Assembly (NCBI RefSeq): GCF_003072065.1
Contig: NZ_QCYG01000010.1
Span: 1 to 64,000 of the forward strand
Length of the DNA: 64,000 nucleotides
DNA from: Thalassorhabdomicrobium marinisediminis
GTDB taxonomy: Bacteria; Pseudomonadota; Alphaproteobacteria; Rhodobacterales; Rhodobacteraceae
Direction: 5' to 3'
The notes under the pieces were generated by a model that was given only the letters and a program-made list of their open reading frames with translations, ran no database searches and was not told the origin of the DNA. Made by a program: the position numbers and the translations under genes. Shown piece after piece: positions 1-8,526 of the stretch; the stretch's first letter is position 1, and each line of letters opens with the position of its first letter.

Positions 1-194
1 TAGTGGGTTCCCATTCTTCATACTCCATGCAACTCTCTGAATTCTTACAGAATTTGCACTTCGTTTGTGAATCCACCGGGCTCCAGCGAAATGTCTCATA
101 AGGTTAGTTATGTAAAGTGCGCCGCTCGCTGCGCGTTGAAAGGCGGTCGTCGCCTGACCCGCGCCCGGTTGATAGGCGCTGAGACCGCCAGCCT
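1..194. other. Left edge, no recognisable gene
   Basis: No credible coding sequence is visible here. The base composition is lower in GC than in the neighbouring genes for roughly the first 110 bases. I see no convincing insertion-sequence end or RNA gene. The region lies downstream of the minus-strand dioxygenase gene, so it probably holds its terminator, but no strong hairpin with a T run stands out. Confidence 0.5.
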
Positions 195-758
195 TTAGAG
201 CTGCACCCAGTCGGCGGGGGGTTTGCCTTTGCCGGGGTGGACCTCGCCGCAATTGGGGCAGGTGCGCGCGTCGATGTCGGTGTCGAAAGCCTCGTAGATC
301 TTCGGCAAGGCCGAAACGATCCCTTCCGCGCCGTCGAGCGTTACCTCCGCACGGTGGACAAGAGCCTCGCAGTTGAAGCAGAACCACTCGAACCCCTCGG
401 TCATGCCGGGCTGGCGCGGGGCCTCGACCACGATACCGATGGACCCCTCCTGTGGCCGCTGCGGCGCGTGACGGACGTGGGCGGGCAGCAGGAACACCTC
501 GCCTTCGCGCACCGGCACATCATAGATTTTGCCCCCGTCCGCAATCTTGAGCATCATGTCGCCCTTCTGCTGGAAGAACCACTCTTCGACCGGATCGTCA
601 TGGAAATCACTGCGGGTGTTCGGGCCACCGACAACCATCACGATCATGTCACCTTCTTTGTGCAAAAGCTGGTTGCCCACGGGCGGACGCAGCTTGTCGG
701 CGTTCTCCTCGACCCATTTTTTGAAGTTGAACGGCTTGAGTGTCGGATGGGTGGACAT
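195..758 (-). CDS. nbaC: 3-hydroxyanthranilate 3,4-dioxygenase
   Basis: This cytoplasmic non-haem iron dioxygenase opens the ring of 3-hydroxyanthranilate to 2-amino-3-carboxymuconate semialdehyde in the kynurenine route of tryptophan breakdown. The 187-residue protein has the cupin core of the family (GGPNTRSDFHDDPVEEWFFQ carries the iron-binding His and Glu) and a C-terminal rubredoxin-like metal site made of CFNC and CPNC pairs, as in bacterial enzymes. I chose the ATG giving MSTHPTLKPF because GGGAGA lies just upstream; an upstream start would add 19 unlikely residues. Kynureninase, which makes its substrate, is encoded on the same strand at 8523-9719, but the two are separated by unrelated genes. 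Confidence 0.93.
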   Translation of the reverse strand: MSTHPTLKPFNFKKWVEENADKLRPPVGNQLLHKEGDMIVMVVGGPNTRSDFHDDPVEEWFFQQKGDMMLKIADGGKIYDVPVREGEVFLLPAHVRHAPQRPQEGSIGIVVEAPRQPGMTEGFEWFCFNCEALVHRAEVTLDGAEGIVSALPKIYEAFDTDIDARTCPNCGEVHPGKGKPPADWVQL

Positions 759-868
759 GGGACTCTCCCTCGGGATGGCGCGGCGTTGTGGGCAGCCTAA
801 AGCGATCCGGACCACCGGAATACGGATTTCCGCAAATGCCGCTATCCGGTTTCCTGATAGCCGAGGCC

Positions 869-1753
869 TCAGCGCAACATCAGCGCGGTTCCAGCAAGGG
901 CCACCGCGCCAGCCCCAATGAGGCGCGGCAACTGTGCGGGGCGCTGGCCGGTGAGCGCGGCAAGTAAGAGCGCGGCGAAAACCACCTCAAGCGTGCCAAG
1001 GGTGGCGACACTGACGACCGTGGTGGTTTGCAACGCCAGAAATTGCAGAAACTGGCCGAGGCTGAGCGCCAGCGCCGCCAGCAGATGCCATGGGCCGTGA
1101 TCGACCACGAGCGCAGTCAGGCGGCCTTTGCGGCCCCGTCGCAGGCTTGCCGTCGCGACGATCCAGACCAACCCGGCGAGCGCGCCGATGCAGGTGCCGA
1201 GCGCCGCGTCGGGCAAGGGCTCAAGGGCCGCGCTGCGCAGGGTATAGGCCAACGCGTAGGCCCCCGCCGAGCCGACGCCGAAGGCCAGCCCGATGCGGCT
1301 GAGCGTGCCCGTCCGCAGGGCGCGGGGCGGCAGGTAGATCATCACCCCCGCCAACACCAGCGCGGCCCCCGCGAGGGTCGCACCGTCCGGTAGTTCCGAG
1401 AGCATGACGAAGGCCAGCGGCAGCCCGAACACCGGCGTCAGGCGGCGCAGCAGGCTCGCGGTGACAGGGCCGGTGCGCTCAGTCGCTCGGAACATCCATG
1501 TGCGGCCCAGCACGGTCGAGAGCAGCCCCGCCGCCACGAAAAGACCAATGGCGGGGGCCGTGTCGGGGGCCAGCAGCGCGTCCAGCGGCACGCGCCCCCA
1601 AAGCGCCCAGATGCTGAAGGTCAATGCGGCGGTCACAAGGACGGAGAGGAAGACGCCATTGTCCCCCCGTGCGGTGGCCCGCCCCCGCTGGATCGCGACG
1701 CCCGCCGCCCCATAGGCCAGCGCGGCGAGCAGCGCGTAAAGCTCCCCGATCAT
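869..1753 (-). CDS. EamA/DMT-family transporter
   Basis: This 294-residue inner-membrane protein is made almost entirely of hydrophobic segments, fitting the ten-helix, two-repeat EamA layout of drug/metabolite exporters. The N-terminal segment (LYALLAALAYGAAGVAIQRG) and the second-half segment QFLALQTTTVVSVATLGTLE are typical of the family. Substrates in this family include amino acids and metabolites and cannot be assigned from sequence. It starts 10 bases after the stop of the DapA-like lyase upstream and is probably co-transcribed with it, so export or import of a related metabolite is possible (inference). Confidence 0.85.
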   Translation of the reverse strand: MIGELYALLAALAYGAAGVAIQRGRATARGDNGVFLSVLVTAALTFSIWALWGRVPLDALLAPDTAPAIGLFVAAGLLSTVLGRTWMFRATERTGPVTASLLRRLTPVFGLPLAFVMLSELPDGATLAGAALVLAGVMIYLPPRALRTGTLSRIGLAFGVGSAGAYALAYTLRSAALEPLPDAALGTCIGALAGLVWIVATASLRRGRKGRLTALVVDHGPWHLLAALALSLGQFLQFLALQTTTVVSVATLGTLEVVFAALLLAALTGQRPAQLPRLIGAGAVALAGTALMLR

Positions 1754-1763
1754 CGAGGCGTCT

Positions 1764-2717
1764 TCACAGTTTTAGCCCGCACCCCTCGAAAGCCTTTCGG
1801 ATGGCGTCTTTCTCGGCGTCGGTCAGCTCCAGCATGGGCGGGCGCACGCGGCCGCCGACCTGCCCCAGCAATTCCTGCCAGTATTTGCCGTGGGCTGTGG
1901 GCTTGCCGCCGGGCTTGCTGTCGTGGATAGCCTGCCGCACCGGATCAAGGCTGTCGCGCACCCGCCGCGCCTCTGCAAACTTACCGGCAAAGGCAAGCTC
2001 GGTGTATTCGTGCATCCGCAGGTCGTTGGCCGTCTGCAACTGGTAGGGCGGCGAGGAACACAGGTAAAGCTGCCAGCCCAGTTCTTCGATGTTGTCGAGC
2101 CAGTCCGGTTCCGCCGAGGTGGAGACGAGGATCTTGTCGCCCACCATTTCCGTCAGGCGGACATACATCTCGCGCGGGACGGAATATTTGATCGCCATGA
2201 TGTTGGGCAGCTCCGCGATGCGGGCGCAGGTCTCAGGCTCCATCAGATAGCCGCTGTCAGGGTGGCTCCACATGGCGATGCCGATGTCGAGCCGGTCGCA
2301 CAGGTGCTTGTAGTATTGGTAAAGCGCCTCGTCCCGGTCGGTCATGAAGCTGAGCATCGGCGCGTGGACAACAACGTAATCCGCGCCGCAGTCCTGCGCA
2401 TGGCGGCCCAGTTCCAGCACGGTGTCGAGGTTCTGGTCCGAGATCGACATGATCGTGCCCGCCTTGCCCGCGCATTCGTCCACGGCGATGGACATGTTAC
2501 GCTTGCGCTCGTCCAGCGACATGGACCAGAACTCACCCTGCTTGCCCGCCACGAAGAGGCCCTGGATTTTCAGATCGTCGATCCAGTGGCGGATGTTCCG
2601 GCGCAGGCCCGCTTCATCAAGGTTCAGGTCCGCGTCAAACGGGTTGAGGGCGGCGGCCCAGATGCCGCGCATGGTCTCGCGCGCGTGGGCTTTGGCGTCG
2701 TGCTTGGCGTAGTTCAT
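1764..2717 (-). CDS. DapA-family (dihydrodipicolinate synthase-like) aldolase/lyase
   Basis: This is a 317-residue TIM-barrel protein of the DHDPS/N-acetylneuraminate lyase family, which forms a Schiff base between a lysine and a keto acid. The lysine is visible in IMAIKYSV around residue 172. The N-terminal part has GLFVAGKQGEFWSMSLDER, corresponding to the G-x-x-GE region that binds the carboxylate. It is unlikely to be the housekeeping DapA because it has an N-terminal extension and a divergent C-terminus and sits in a catabolic context next to a transporter. The start at MNYAKHD was chosen for the GGAGT just upstream. It is divergent from aspartate dehydrogenase, so a common regulator, probably the LysR at 3665, is plausible. 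The substrate is unknown. Confidence 0.85.
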   Translation of the reverse strand: MNYAKHDAKAHARETMRGIWAAALNPFDADLNLDEAGLRRNIRHWIDDLKIQGLFVAGKQGEFWSMSLDERKRNMSIAVDECAGKAGTIMSISDQNLDTVLELGRHAQDCGADYVVVHAPMLSFMTDRDEALYQYYKHLCDRLDIGIAMWSHPDSGYLMEPETCARIAELPNIMAIKYSVPREMYVRLTEMVGDKILVSTSAEPDWLDNIEELGWQLYLCSSPPYQLQTANDLRMHEYTELAFAGKFAEARRVRDSLDPVRQAIHDSKPGGKPTAHGKYWQELLGQVGGRVRPPMLELTDAEKDAIRKAFEGCGLKL

Positions 2718-2870
2718 CGGGCGGACTCCGGCTTGAGGGCTGATTGCCCGCACTAGAGCGTGATGTGGCCGCGAATGCCAATCGGAGCCGCTCTAAGTGG
2801 ATATTCATATTCCCTATAGCAGAGCGTTTTGGGTTTCGCTTATATAAGGGAGGTGAACAAGGAGGCAGCC
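2718..2870. promoter_or_regulatory. Divergent control region, DapA-like lyase / aspartate dehydrogenase
   Basis: The 153 bases between the two divergent genes contain an AT-rich block around 2798-2820 (GGATATTCATATTCCCTATA) in otherwise GC-rich DNA and a strong ribosome site (AAGGAGG) before the plus-strand start at 2871. The nearby LysR gene makes this the likely LysR binding region. The exact operator is not certain from one copy. Confidence 0.4.
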
Positions 2871-3653
2871 ATGAAAATCGGGCTTATCGGGGGCGGCGCC
2901 ATTGGCCGCTATGTGGCGGAGAGGTTAACGGCGCAGGGCGACGGGCCCCATGCGCTCTTGGTGCGACCCGGGCGGCTAGACGAAGCAAGCGGCGACGGGA
3001 TCGACCGCTTTGGGAGCGTGGCGGACCTGCCGTCGGACATCGACCTGATGGTGGACTGCGCGGGGCACGGGGCGTTGATCGAACACGGTGCGGCAATTCT
3101 CGAACGGGGCATCGACCTGATCACCGTCTCGCTGGGGGCTTTGGCGGACCCGCAGCTTGAGGCGCAACTGACGCATGCGGCAGAGGCCGGCGGGGCACAA
3201 TTGCATCTGGCCAGCGGGGCCATCGGCGCGTTGGACGCCTTGCAGGCCGCACGGGTCGGCGGGCTGACCGACGTCACCTATACGGGCCGCAAACCGCCGA
3301 ACGGCTGGCGCGGCTCCCCTGCAGAGGACCACCTCGACCTTGACGCCTTAAATGAGGCGGCGACCCATTTCGAAGGCACCGCCCGACAGGCGGCCACCGA
3401 CTATCCCAAGAACGCCAACGTGGCCGCCGCCGTCGCGCTCGCGGGGATCGGCTTCGACGCTACACAGGTCCGGCTGATCGCCGATCCGCAGGTGACGGCA
3501 AACATTCACGAGGTCACCGCCAAAGGCACCTTCGGCCAGTTCACCTTCCATATCGAGGGCACCGCCCTGCCCGACAATCCGCGCAGTTCCGCCCTTGCGG
3601 CGATGAGCGTGATTGCCGCGATCCGGCGACGCCGTGCCGCGATCACCACGTAA
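2871..3653 (+). CDS. Aspartate dehydrogenase
   Basis: NAD(P)-dependent deamination of L-aspartate to iminoaspartate/oxaloacetate is the known reaction of this family (NadX-like). The 260-residue protein begins with a Rossmann motif (MKIGLIGGGAIGR) and ends with the family's conserved second-domain segments TYTGRKPPNGWRGSP and EVTAKGTFGQFTFHIEGTA. The start was set at codon MKIGLI because AAGGAGG lies 6 bases upstream. It is followed after 11 bases by a LysR regulator and then an aldehyde dehydrogenase. In the ectoine pathway an aldehyde dehydrogenase makes aspartate from aspartate semialdehyde; a similar aldehyde-to-aspartate-to-oxaloacetate chain could operate here (inference). An NAD-biosynthesis role is the alternative. 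Confidence 0.88.
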   Translation: MKIGLIGGGAIGRYVAERLTAQGDGPHALLVRPGRLDEASGDGIDRFGSVADLPSDIDLMVDCAGHGALIEHGAAILERGIDLITVSLGALADPQLEAQLTHAAEAGGAQLHLASGAIGALDALQAARVGGLTDVTYTGRKPPNGWRGSPAEDHLDLDALNEAATHFEGTARQAATDYPKNANVAAAVALAGIGFDATQVRLIADPQVTANIHEVTAKGTFGQFTFHIEGTALPDNPRSSALAAMSVIAAIRRRRAAITT

Positions 3654-3664
3654 GGCAAGCAACC

Positions 3665-4615
3665 ATGGCCTCGAACCACACCCGCATCGTCGACCGCGCG
3701 CTCACCCGCCTCAAGCTGCGACAGCTGCGTTTGCTGGTGAAGGTGGGCGATCACGGCAGCATCCAGCACGCCGCGCGGGAGCTTGGCATCTCGCAACCCG
3801 CCGCCACCAAGATGATCCAGGATCTCGAGCTTGATTTCGAGGTGCAACTGTTCGAGCGCACCAATCGCGGCGTCGTGCCCACAGTTTTCGGAGAGGCGTT
3901 GATCCGCCACGGCAAACTGATCTTCGCGCAGGTGTCCAACGCGGCGCAGGAGCTGGACGACCTGAACGAGGGCAACAGCGGGCGGGTGGTGGTCGGCACC
4001 CTGCTCGCCGCCTCCCCTGCCCTTTTGCCGCGTGCGATCAACCGGCTGGTGCAGGACCGCCCCAACGTTGCCGTGAAAATCGTCGAAGGCACGAACGAAG
4101 CCCTGATGCCGGCCCTGCGTTCGGGCGAGATCGACCTGATCGTCGGACGTCTGCCCAGCCACCGCCACCGCGCCAAGATCGAACAGGAGCAGTTCTTCGA
4201 AGAGAAGGTAATGGTCGTCGCGGGGCCGGATCATCCCTTGGCTGCGGCGCAGTCCGTATCCTTCGACCAGCTTGAACCCTTCGGCTGGATCCTGCCCCCG
4301 ATCGAGACGACGTTGCGACGGCAGACAGACCAGTTCTTTGTCAAACAGGGGCAATACCTGCCGCCCACGGTCATCGAGTCGGTGTCCTACCTTGCCAACC
4401 GGTCGTTGTTGCGGTCGAGCACGCTGCTCGGCCTGCTGCCCGCCCCCGTGGCCGCACTGGATATCGAGGCCGGATTGCTCAGTGCAATCGATTGGGATGT
4501 GCCCTTTGGCCGCCGTCCGGTCGGGGTGTCCTATCGCGGCGACGGAAGCCTGTCCCCGGCCGGAGCCGCCTTCGTGCAGGCCTTGCGGGATGAGGCGGCG
4601 GCGATGCGCCCCTAG
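3665..4615 (+). CDS. LysR-family transcriptional regulator
   Basis: This 316-residue protein has an N-terminal winged helix-turn-helix (around residues 18-77, with GSIQHAARELGISQPAATKM as the recognition part) and a periplasmic-binding-protein-like effector domain. It resembles the GbpR/PcaQ branch of LysR regulators, in which QPAATKMIQDLE is typical. It sits between aspartate dehydrogenase and the aldehyde dehydrogenase on the same strand, so it probably controls these and the divergent lyase in response to a pathway intermediate. The ribosome site is weak (AAGG), consistent with low expression. Confidence 0.88.
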   Translation: MASNHTRIVDRALTRLKLRQLRLLVKVGDHGSIQHAARELGISQPAATKMIQDLELDFEVQLFERTNRGVVPTVFGEALIRHGKLIFAQVSNAAQELDDLNEGNSGRVVVGTLLAASPALLPRAINRLVQDRPNVAVKIVEGTNEALMPALRSGEIDLIVGRLPSHRHRAKIEQEQFFEEKVMVVAGPDHPLAAAQSVSFDQLEPFGWILPPIETTLRRQTDQFFVKQGQYLPPTVIESVSYLANRSLLRSSTLLGLLPAPVAALDIEAGLLSAIDWDVPFGRRPVGVSYRGDGSLSPAGAAFVQALRDEAAAMRP

Positions 4616-4714
4616 TATCAAGGAAACGGATACCAGTATACGGCCAATTCCATTGAGGTGATGGCCGACCCTGTGGGACCGTGCCCCCGATCCCGGACAA
4701 GCACGAGGCCCCCC

Positions 4715-6151
4715 ATGAGCACCTATCCCGAACTCAAGCTCTATATCGACGGCGCATGGCGCACGACCTCAGACGATATGGCGGTGATCAACCCCGCCAC
4801 CGAAGAGGAGATCGGCCGTTTGCCCAAAGCGGCGGTCTCGGACCTGGACGACGCGCTCACCGCGGCCGAGGCCGGGTTCCGTCTGTGGCGGCGCACCGCC
4901 CCGCGCGCCCGTGCCGACCTGATGCTGAAGGCCGCCAAGCTGCTGCGCGAGCGGCAGGAAGAGATTGCCTGCTCGATCACTGCCGAACACGGCAAGCCGC
5001 TGGCGCAGGCCCGGCTTGAGGTGATCCGCGGGGCCGAGTTCATCGAATGGGACGCGGGCGAGGCCGTGCGCACCTATGGCCGCGTCATCCCGTCAGCCCA
5101 AGGCGTGCGCTACGTCGTCCACCATGAACCCGTCGGCGTGGTGCTGGGCCTGTCGCCGTGGAACTTCCCGATGAGCCAGCCCTGCCGCAAGATCGCAGGC
5201 GCGCTGGCCAGCGGCTGTTCCATCATCCTCAAGGCCGCCGAAGAAACCCCCGCCGGAGCGCAGCACATCGTGCAGGCGTTCCACGACGCGGGCCTGCCCA
5301 AAGGGGTGCTGAACCTCGTCTTCGGGGATCCCGCGCAGATCTCCAGCCACCTGATCGCGCAAGAACCTGTGCGCCTTGTCGCCTTCACCGGCTCGACCGC
5401 CGTGGGGCAGCACCTGACGACGCTCGCCTCGCAACACATGACCCGCGTGTTGATGGAGCTGGGCGGCCATGCCCCCGTGATCGTCTGCGACGATACGGAC
5501 GTCGAGGCCGCGGCGACAAGCTGCGCCATCCGCAAATATCGCAACGCCGGACAGGTCTGCACCTCGCCCACGCGGTTCTTCGTTCACGAAAGCCTTTATC
5601 AACCCTTCGTCGACACCTTTGTTCAACGCGCCAAGGCGGTCGTCGTGGGCAACGGCGCCGAGGACGGGGTCGAGATGGGCCCCCTCGCCAACGACCGTCG
5701 CGTGCCCGCGTTGCAAGCCTTGGTTGAGGATGCTCGCGCCAAGGGGGCCGACGTGCTCACCGGCGGCGCACGGCACGGCAACACCGGCTATTTCTTCCAG
5801 CCCACGGTGCTGGCCCATGTCCCCGACGAAGCCAAGGTCATGCAGGAAGAGCCCTTCGGCCCCCTTGCCGTCATCAACCCCGTCGCCTCACTGGATGAGG
5901 CGATTGCCAAGGCGAACAGCACGGAATTCGGTCTGGCTGCCTACGGTTTCACCAACCGCGCCGACTATATCGAGCGCATGTCCGACGAGGTCGAGGCGGG
6001 CAACATTTCGTTCAACACGCTCGAAGCCTCCCTGCCCGAGACTCCCTTCGGCGGTGTGAAGTCCAGCGGCTACGGACGCGAAGGCGGCACCGAAGGGCTG
6101 GAGAACTACATGAACGTCAAAAACATCTCGCACAGCATGAAGATCGTTTAA
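4715..6151 (+). CDS. NAD(P)-dependent aldehyde dehydrogenase, succinate-semialdehyde type
   Basis: This 478-residue cytosolic enzyme oxidises an aldehyde to the acid. Visible motifs are the cofactor segment SPWNFPMSQP, the general base glutamate in LMELGGHAP, and the catalytic cysteine in NAGQVCTSPTRFF. It is closest in feel to GabD-type succinate or aspartate semialdehyde dehydrogenases. The start at MSTYPELKLYIDG matches the family N-terminus; the longer reading frame would add 19 residues of no family character. Semialdehydes from ectoine, GABA or 3-hydroxyanthranilate breakdown (2-aminomuconate semialdehyde) are all candidate substrates. The aspartate dehydrogenase in the same gene group favours aspartate semialdehyde, but this is inference. 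Confidence 0.88.
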   Translation: MSTYPELKLYIDGAWRTTSDDMAVINPATEEEIGRLPKAAVSDLDDALTAAEAGFRLWRRTAPRARADLMLKAAKLLRERQEEIACSITAEHGKPLAQARLEVIRGAEFIEWDAGEAVRTYGRVIPSAQGVRYVVHHEPVGVVLGLSPWNFPMSQPCRKIAGALASGCSIILKAAEETPAGAQHIVQAFHDAGLPKGVLNLVFGDPAQISSHLIAQEPVRLVAFTGSTAVGQHLTTLASQHMTRVLMELGGHAPVIVCDDTDVEAAATSCAIRKYRNAGQVCTSPTRFFVHESLYQPFVDTFVQRAKAVVVGNGAEDGVEMGPLANDRRVPALQALVEDARAKGADVLTGGARHGNTGYFFQPTVLAHVPDEAKVMQEEPFGPLAVINPVASLDEAIAKANSTEFGLAAYGFTNRADYIERMSDEVEAGNISFNTLEASLPETPFGGVKSSGYGREGGTEGLENYMNVKNISHSMKIV

Positions 6152-6473
6152 GCGGCGCGGGTTGGGGCGACGGCAAACTTCGGCGTCGAGCCTATAGTAA
6201 CCGTGCCGACCTAGCAGCTATTCCCCGTTGCAACACCGCATGCTTTGCAGAAGACGGCCCACCGCTGCCGCTCACGCCCATCGCAGGATGCTGCGTCGCG
6301 GTTCGGCGAAGGCGTTTCGCAAGGTTTTGGCGCAACAGCGTGATCGAAATGCCGAGCCAGACTTGAGACCCGCGTGAGAAACTGAATATATTGCAACATA
6401 TGAACTCGCGATGCTCGACTATTCACTGCGAGGGACACACAAGATGTCGGATCGAGCTTTTGGGGTTTAATTC
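6152..6473. other. Intergenic region without a recognised gene
   Basis: About 320 bases separate the aldehyde dehydrogenase from a small lipoprotein gene. A 75-codon minus-strand frame exists but its product has no recognisable domain and no ribosome site, so I do not call it. The last 100 bases are more AT-rich (for example GAATATATTGCAACATATGA near 6384) and probably carry the promoter of the lipoprotein gene. Confidence 0.5.
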
Positions 6474-6881
6474 ATGAGACGATGGTTTTGGTATGCAGCC
6501 GCGGTGTTCGTTTTAGCCGTCGGAATAACGTCCTGCTCAAAAACACAAGATTATATATTCGGATGCAACAATCCGACCGGTTATTGTAGAGGAAATGTGC
6601 CCGACGCTCATGCTGTTGGGGGACCTGCATGGTTTCTATGGCGCGCCACGGCTCCAGAGCGGCTGGCTTATTTTAGTGAGAAGTGTTCAGCATTCGATCC
6701 ATCGCAGTCCGCCCAGGATGTCAGGTCATGCGCTCTTGATACAATAGAACGCGAAACCCATCATTATTGCGTCATGTATTACCTGCCTCCGATGAGGCCG
6801 AGTAATGACGCGGAGGCGGCAGATCGTCGGCGCAATTTTGAAAACTGCAAACGGAACGTCTTGTCACAACACGGACTGTGA
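6474..6881 (+). CDS. Small predicted lipoprotein, unknown function
   Basis: The 135-residue product starts MRRWFWYAAAVFVLAVGITSC. This is a positively charged N-terminus, a hydrophobic stretch and an ITSC lipobox, so it is predicted to be a membrane-anchored lipoprotein with Cys21 lipidated. The mature part has several further cysteines (FGCNN, GYCRG, KCSAF, RSCAL, HHYCVM, ENCKR), suggesting disulfide bonds in the periplasm. I recognise no family. The gene is clearly poorer in GC than its neighbours and uses different codons, which suggests recent acquisition. Confidence 0.6.
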   Translation: MRRWFWYAAAVFVLAVGITSCSKTQDYIFGCNNPTGYCRGNVPDAHAVGGPAWFLWRATAPERLAYFSEKCSAFDPSQSAQDVRSCALDTIERETHHYCVMYYLPPMRPSNDAEAADRRRNFENCKRNVLSQHGL

Positions 6882-6912
6882 ATCTCGACAATCCGGTTTT
6901 AGACAGCCCCCC

Positions 6913-8526
6913 TCACGATCTGCCCTTCGGGGCTTTCTTCGCGCGCGCCACATCCGCTTCGTTCCAGAAACCGATCCAGATGCCCTCGTCCTTTTCGACC
7001 TCGGTCAGGCGGTCGACGCGGGCGTCGGTGATGGTGGTGCGGGTGCGCAGACGTTCGGTCCAGCGCAGCAGCTCCGCGCCCAGCCGGTCGCGGGTCTCGG
7101 CATGGGCGGGATCGTCGCCAAGGTCGCGGAACTCCTGCGGGTCGGTCTCTAGATCGAACAGCATGGGGCGGAAGCCGGTGACATGGACCAGCTTCCAGCG
7201 CCCGTCAAAGACCATGACCGCGCGGCTGTCGCGGATCTCGGTGCCCAGCAGGGTCCGCGCCTCACGGAAGGCGAAATCGTATTCGGACACGGCCGTGCCA
7301 CGCGGCCAGTCTTTGGCTCCGTGCAGCAGCGGCATCAGGGAGTGTCCTTCGAGAATGTGGTCCGGCACCTCGCCGCCCGAAGCTTCGATCAAGGTCGGGA
7401 CGAGGTCGATGGCTTCCACAAGGTCGCTGTTCACCGTCCCGCGTGTGGCATCCGCTGCCGGGTCGGGATCGACCACAATCAGCGGCACGCGGACGGAAGG
7501 ATCGTGGAACAGTTCTTTCTCGCCCAGCCAGTGGTCGCCCAGATAATCCCCGTGGTCCGAGGTGAAAACGATGAGCGTATCGTCAAGCTTGCCCGCCGCT
7601 TCAAGATGGGCCATCAGCACGCCGATCTGGTCGTCGATCTGGGTGATCAGGCCCATATAGGCGGGGATGACGGCCTCGCGCACGTCATCACGGGCCATGC
7701 ATTTCGAGGTGCGATGCGCGTGATAGGCCGCGAGCAGCGGGTGCGGGTCTTGCAACTCTTCCTCACTGCGGATCGCGGGCGGCACGTCCCCTGCTCCGTA
7801 CATGTCGTGATAGGGCGCGGGCGCGATGTAGGGCCAGTGCGGCTTGATGTAGGACAGGTGCAGGCACCACGGATCGTCGCCCGCCTGATCGATGAACTCC
7901 ATCGCTCGGGTGGTGGTGTAGTTGCTTTCGGAATCCTCCAACTTCACCCGCGCAGGCCGGCCTGCGTTCTGCATCAGCCAGCCGGACAGGATCGTGCCGT
8001 CCTCGTCCTCGCCCGAGTTGGCCCAATCCTCCCACGGGTTTTCCCCGTCGTAGCCCTGTTCGTTCAGGTAGGCGTTGTAATGCGACGGCATCTTGCCGCC
8101 CGTGGGGTGGACCCCGTCGAGCCTGTCCCAGACCTCGAACCCGCATTCCGACAGCAGCGCCCCGATGTCCGAGGATGTCTCGACCCCCAGCCGCTGCATC
8201 CCTTCGATGTCGGCGGTCATATGGGTCTTGCCGCAGAGCACCGTGCGCAGGCCGTGGGGGCGAAGGTATTCGCCCAGCGTCCGTTCCCCCACCTTGAGCG
8301 GCACCATGTTCCAGCTTGAGCCGTGACTGCGCACATAGCGGCCGGTGTAAAAGCTCATCCGGCTGGGGCCACAGATCGGCGACTGCACATAGGCGCGGTC
8401 AAAGCGCACGCCACGGGTCGCCAGCGCATCAATGTGTGGCGTGCGGATCGACGGGTGGCCGGTGCAGCCCAGATAGTCGAACCGCAACTGGTCGCACATG
8501 ATGAACAGGATGTTGCGCGGGCTCAT
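6913..8526 (-). CDS. Sulfatase (alkaline phosphatase superfamily)
   Basis: This 537-residue hydrolase has the type I sulfatase signature CGPSR at residues 52-56, in which Cys52 would be converted to formylglycine, plus metal-binding residues in ILFIMCDQLR and FTSDHGDYLGDH. It lacks a signal peptide, so it acts in the cytoplasm. Choline sulfatases and phosphonate monoester hydrolases share this architecture and the exact substrate is not readable. Its ATG overlaps the stop codon of kynureninase (ATGA), so the two are translationally coupled. A maturation enzyme for the formylglycine must be encoded elsewhere, as none is seen in the window. Confidence 0.88.
   Translation of the reverse strand: MSPRNILFIMCDQLRFDYLGCTGHPSIRTPHIDALATRGVRFDRAYVQSPICGPSRMSFYTGRYVRSHGSSWNMVPLKVGERTLGEYLRPHGLRTVLCGKTHMTADIEGMQRLGVETSSDIGALLSECGFEVWDRLDGVHPTGGKMPSHYNAYLNEQGYDGENPWEDWANSGEDEDGTILSGWLMQNAGRPARVKLEDSESNYTTTRAMEFIDQAGDDPWCLHLSYIKPHWPYIAPAPYHDMYGAGDVPPAIRSEEELQDPHPLLAAYHAHRTSKCMARDDVREAVIPAYMGLITQIDDQIGVLMAHLEAAGKLDDTLIVFTSDHGDYLGDHWLGEKELFHDPSVRVPLIVVDPDPAADATRGTVNSDLVEAIDLVPTLIEASGGEVPDHILEGHSLMPLLHGAKDWPRGTAVSEYDFAFREARTLLGTEIRDSRAVMVFDGRWKLVHVTGFRPMLFDLETDPQEFRDLGDDPAHAETRDRLGAELLRWTERLRTRTTITDARVDRLTEVEKDEGIWIGFWNEADVARAKKAPKGRS

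Noticed and set aside
1-194. Transposon end or resolvase site at the left edge
   Set aside because: The sequence is less GC-rich but shows no terminal inverted repeat or target duplication that I could confirm.
6211-6438. 75-codon minus-strand frame in the 6152-6473 gap
   Set aside because: No ribosome site, no recognisable domain and odd composition; it is more likely chance.
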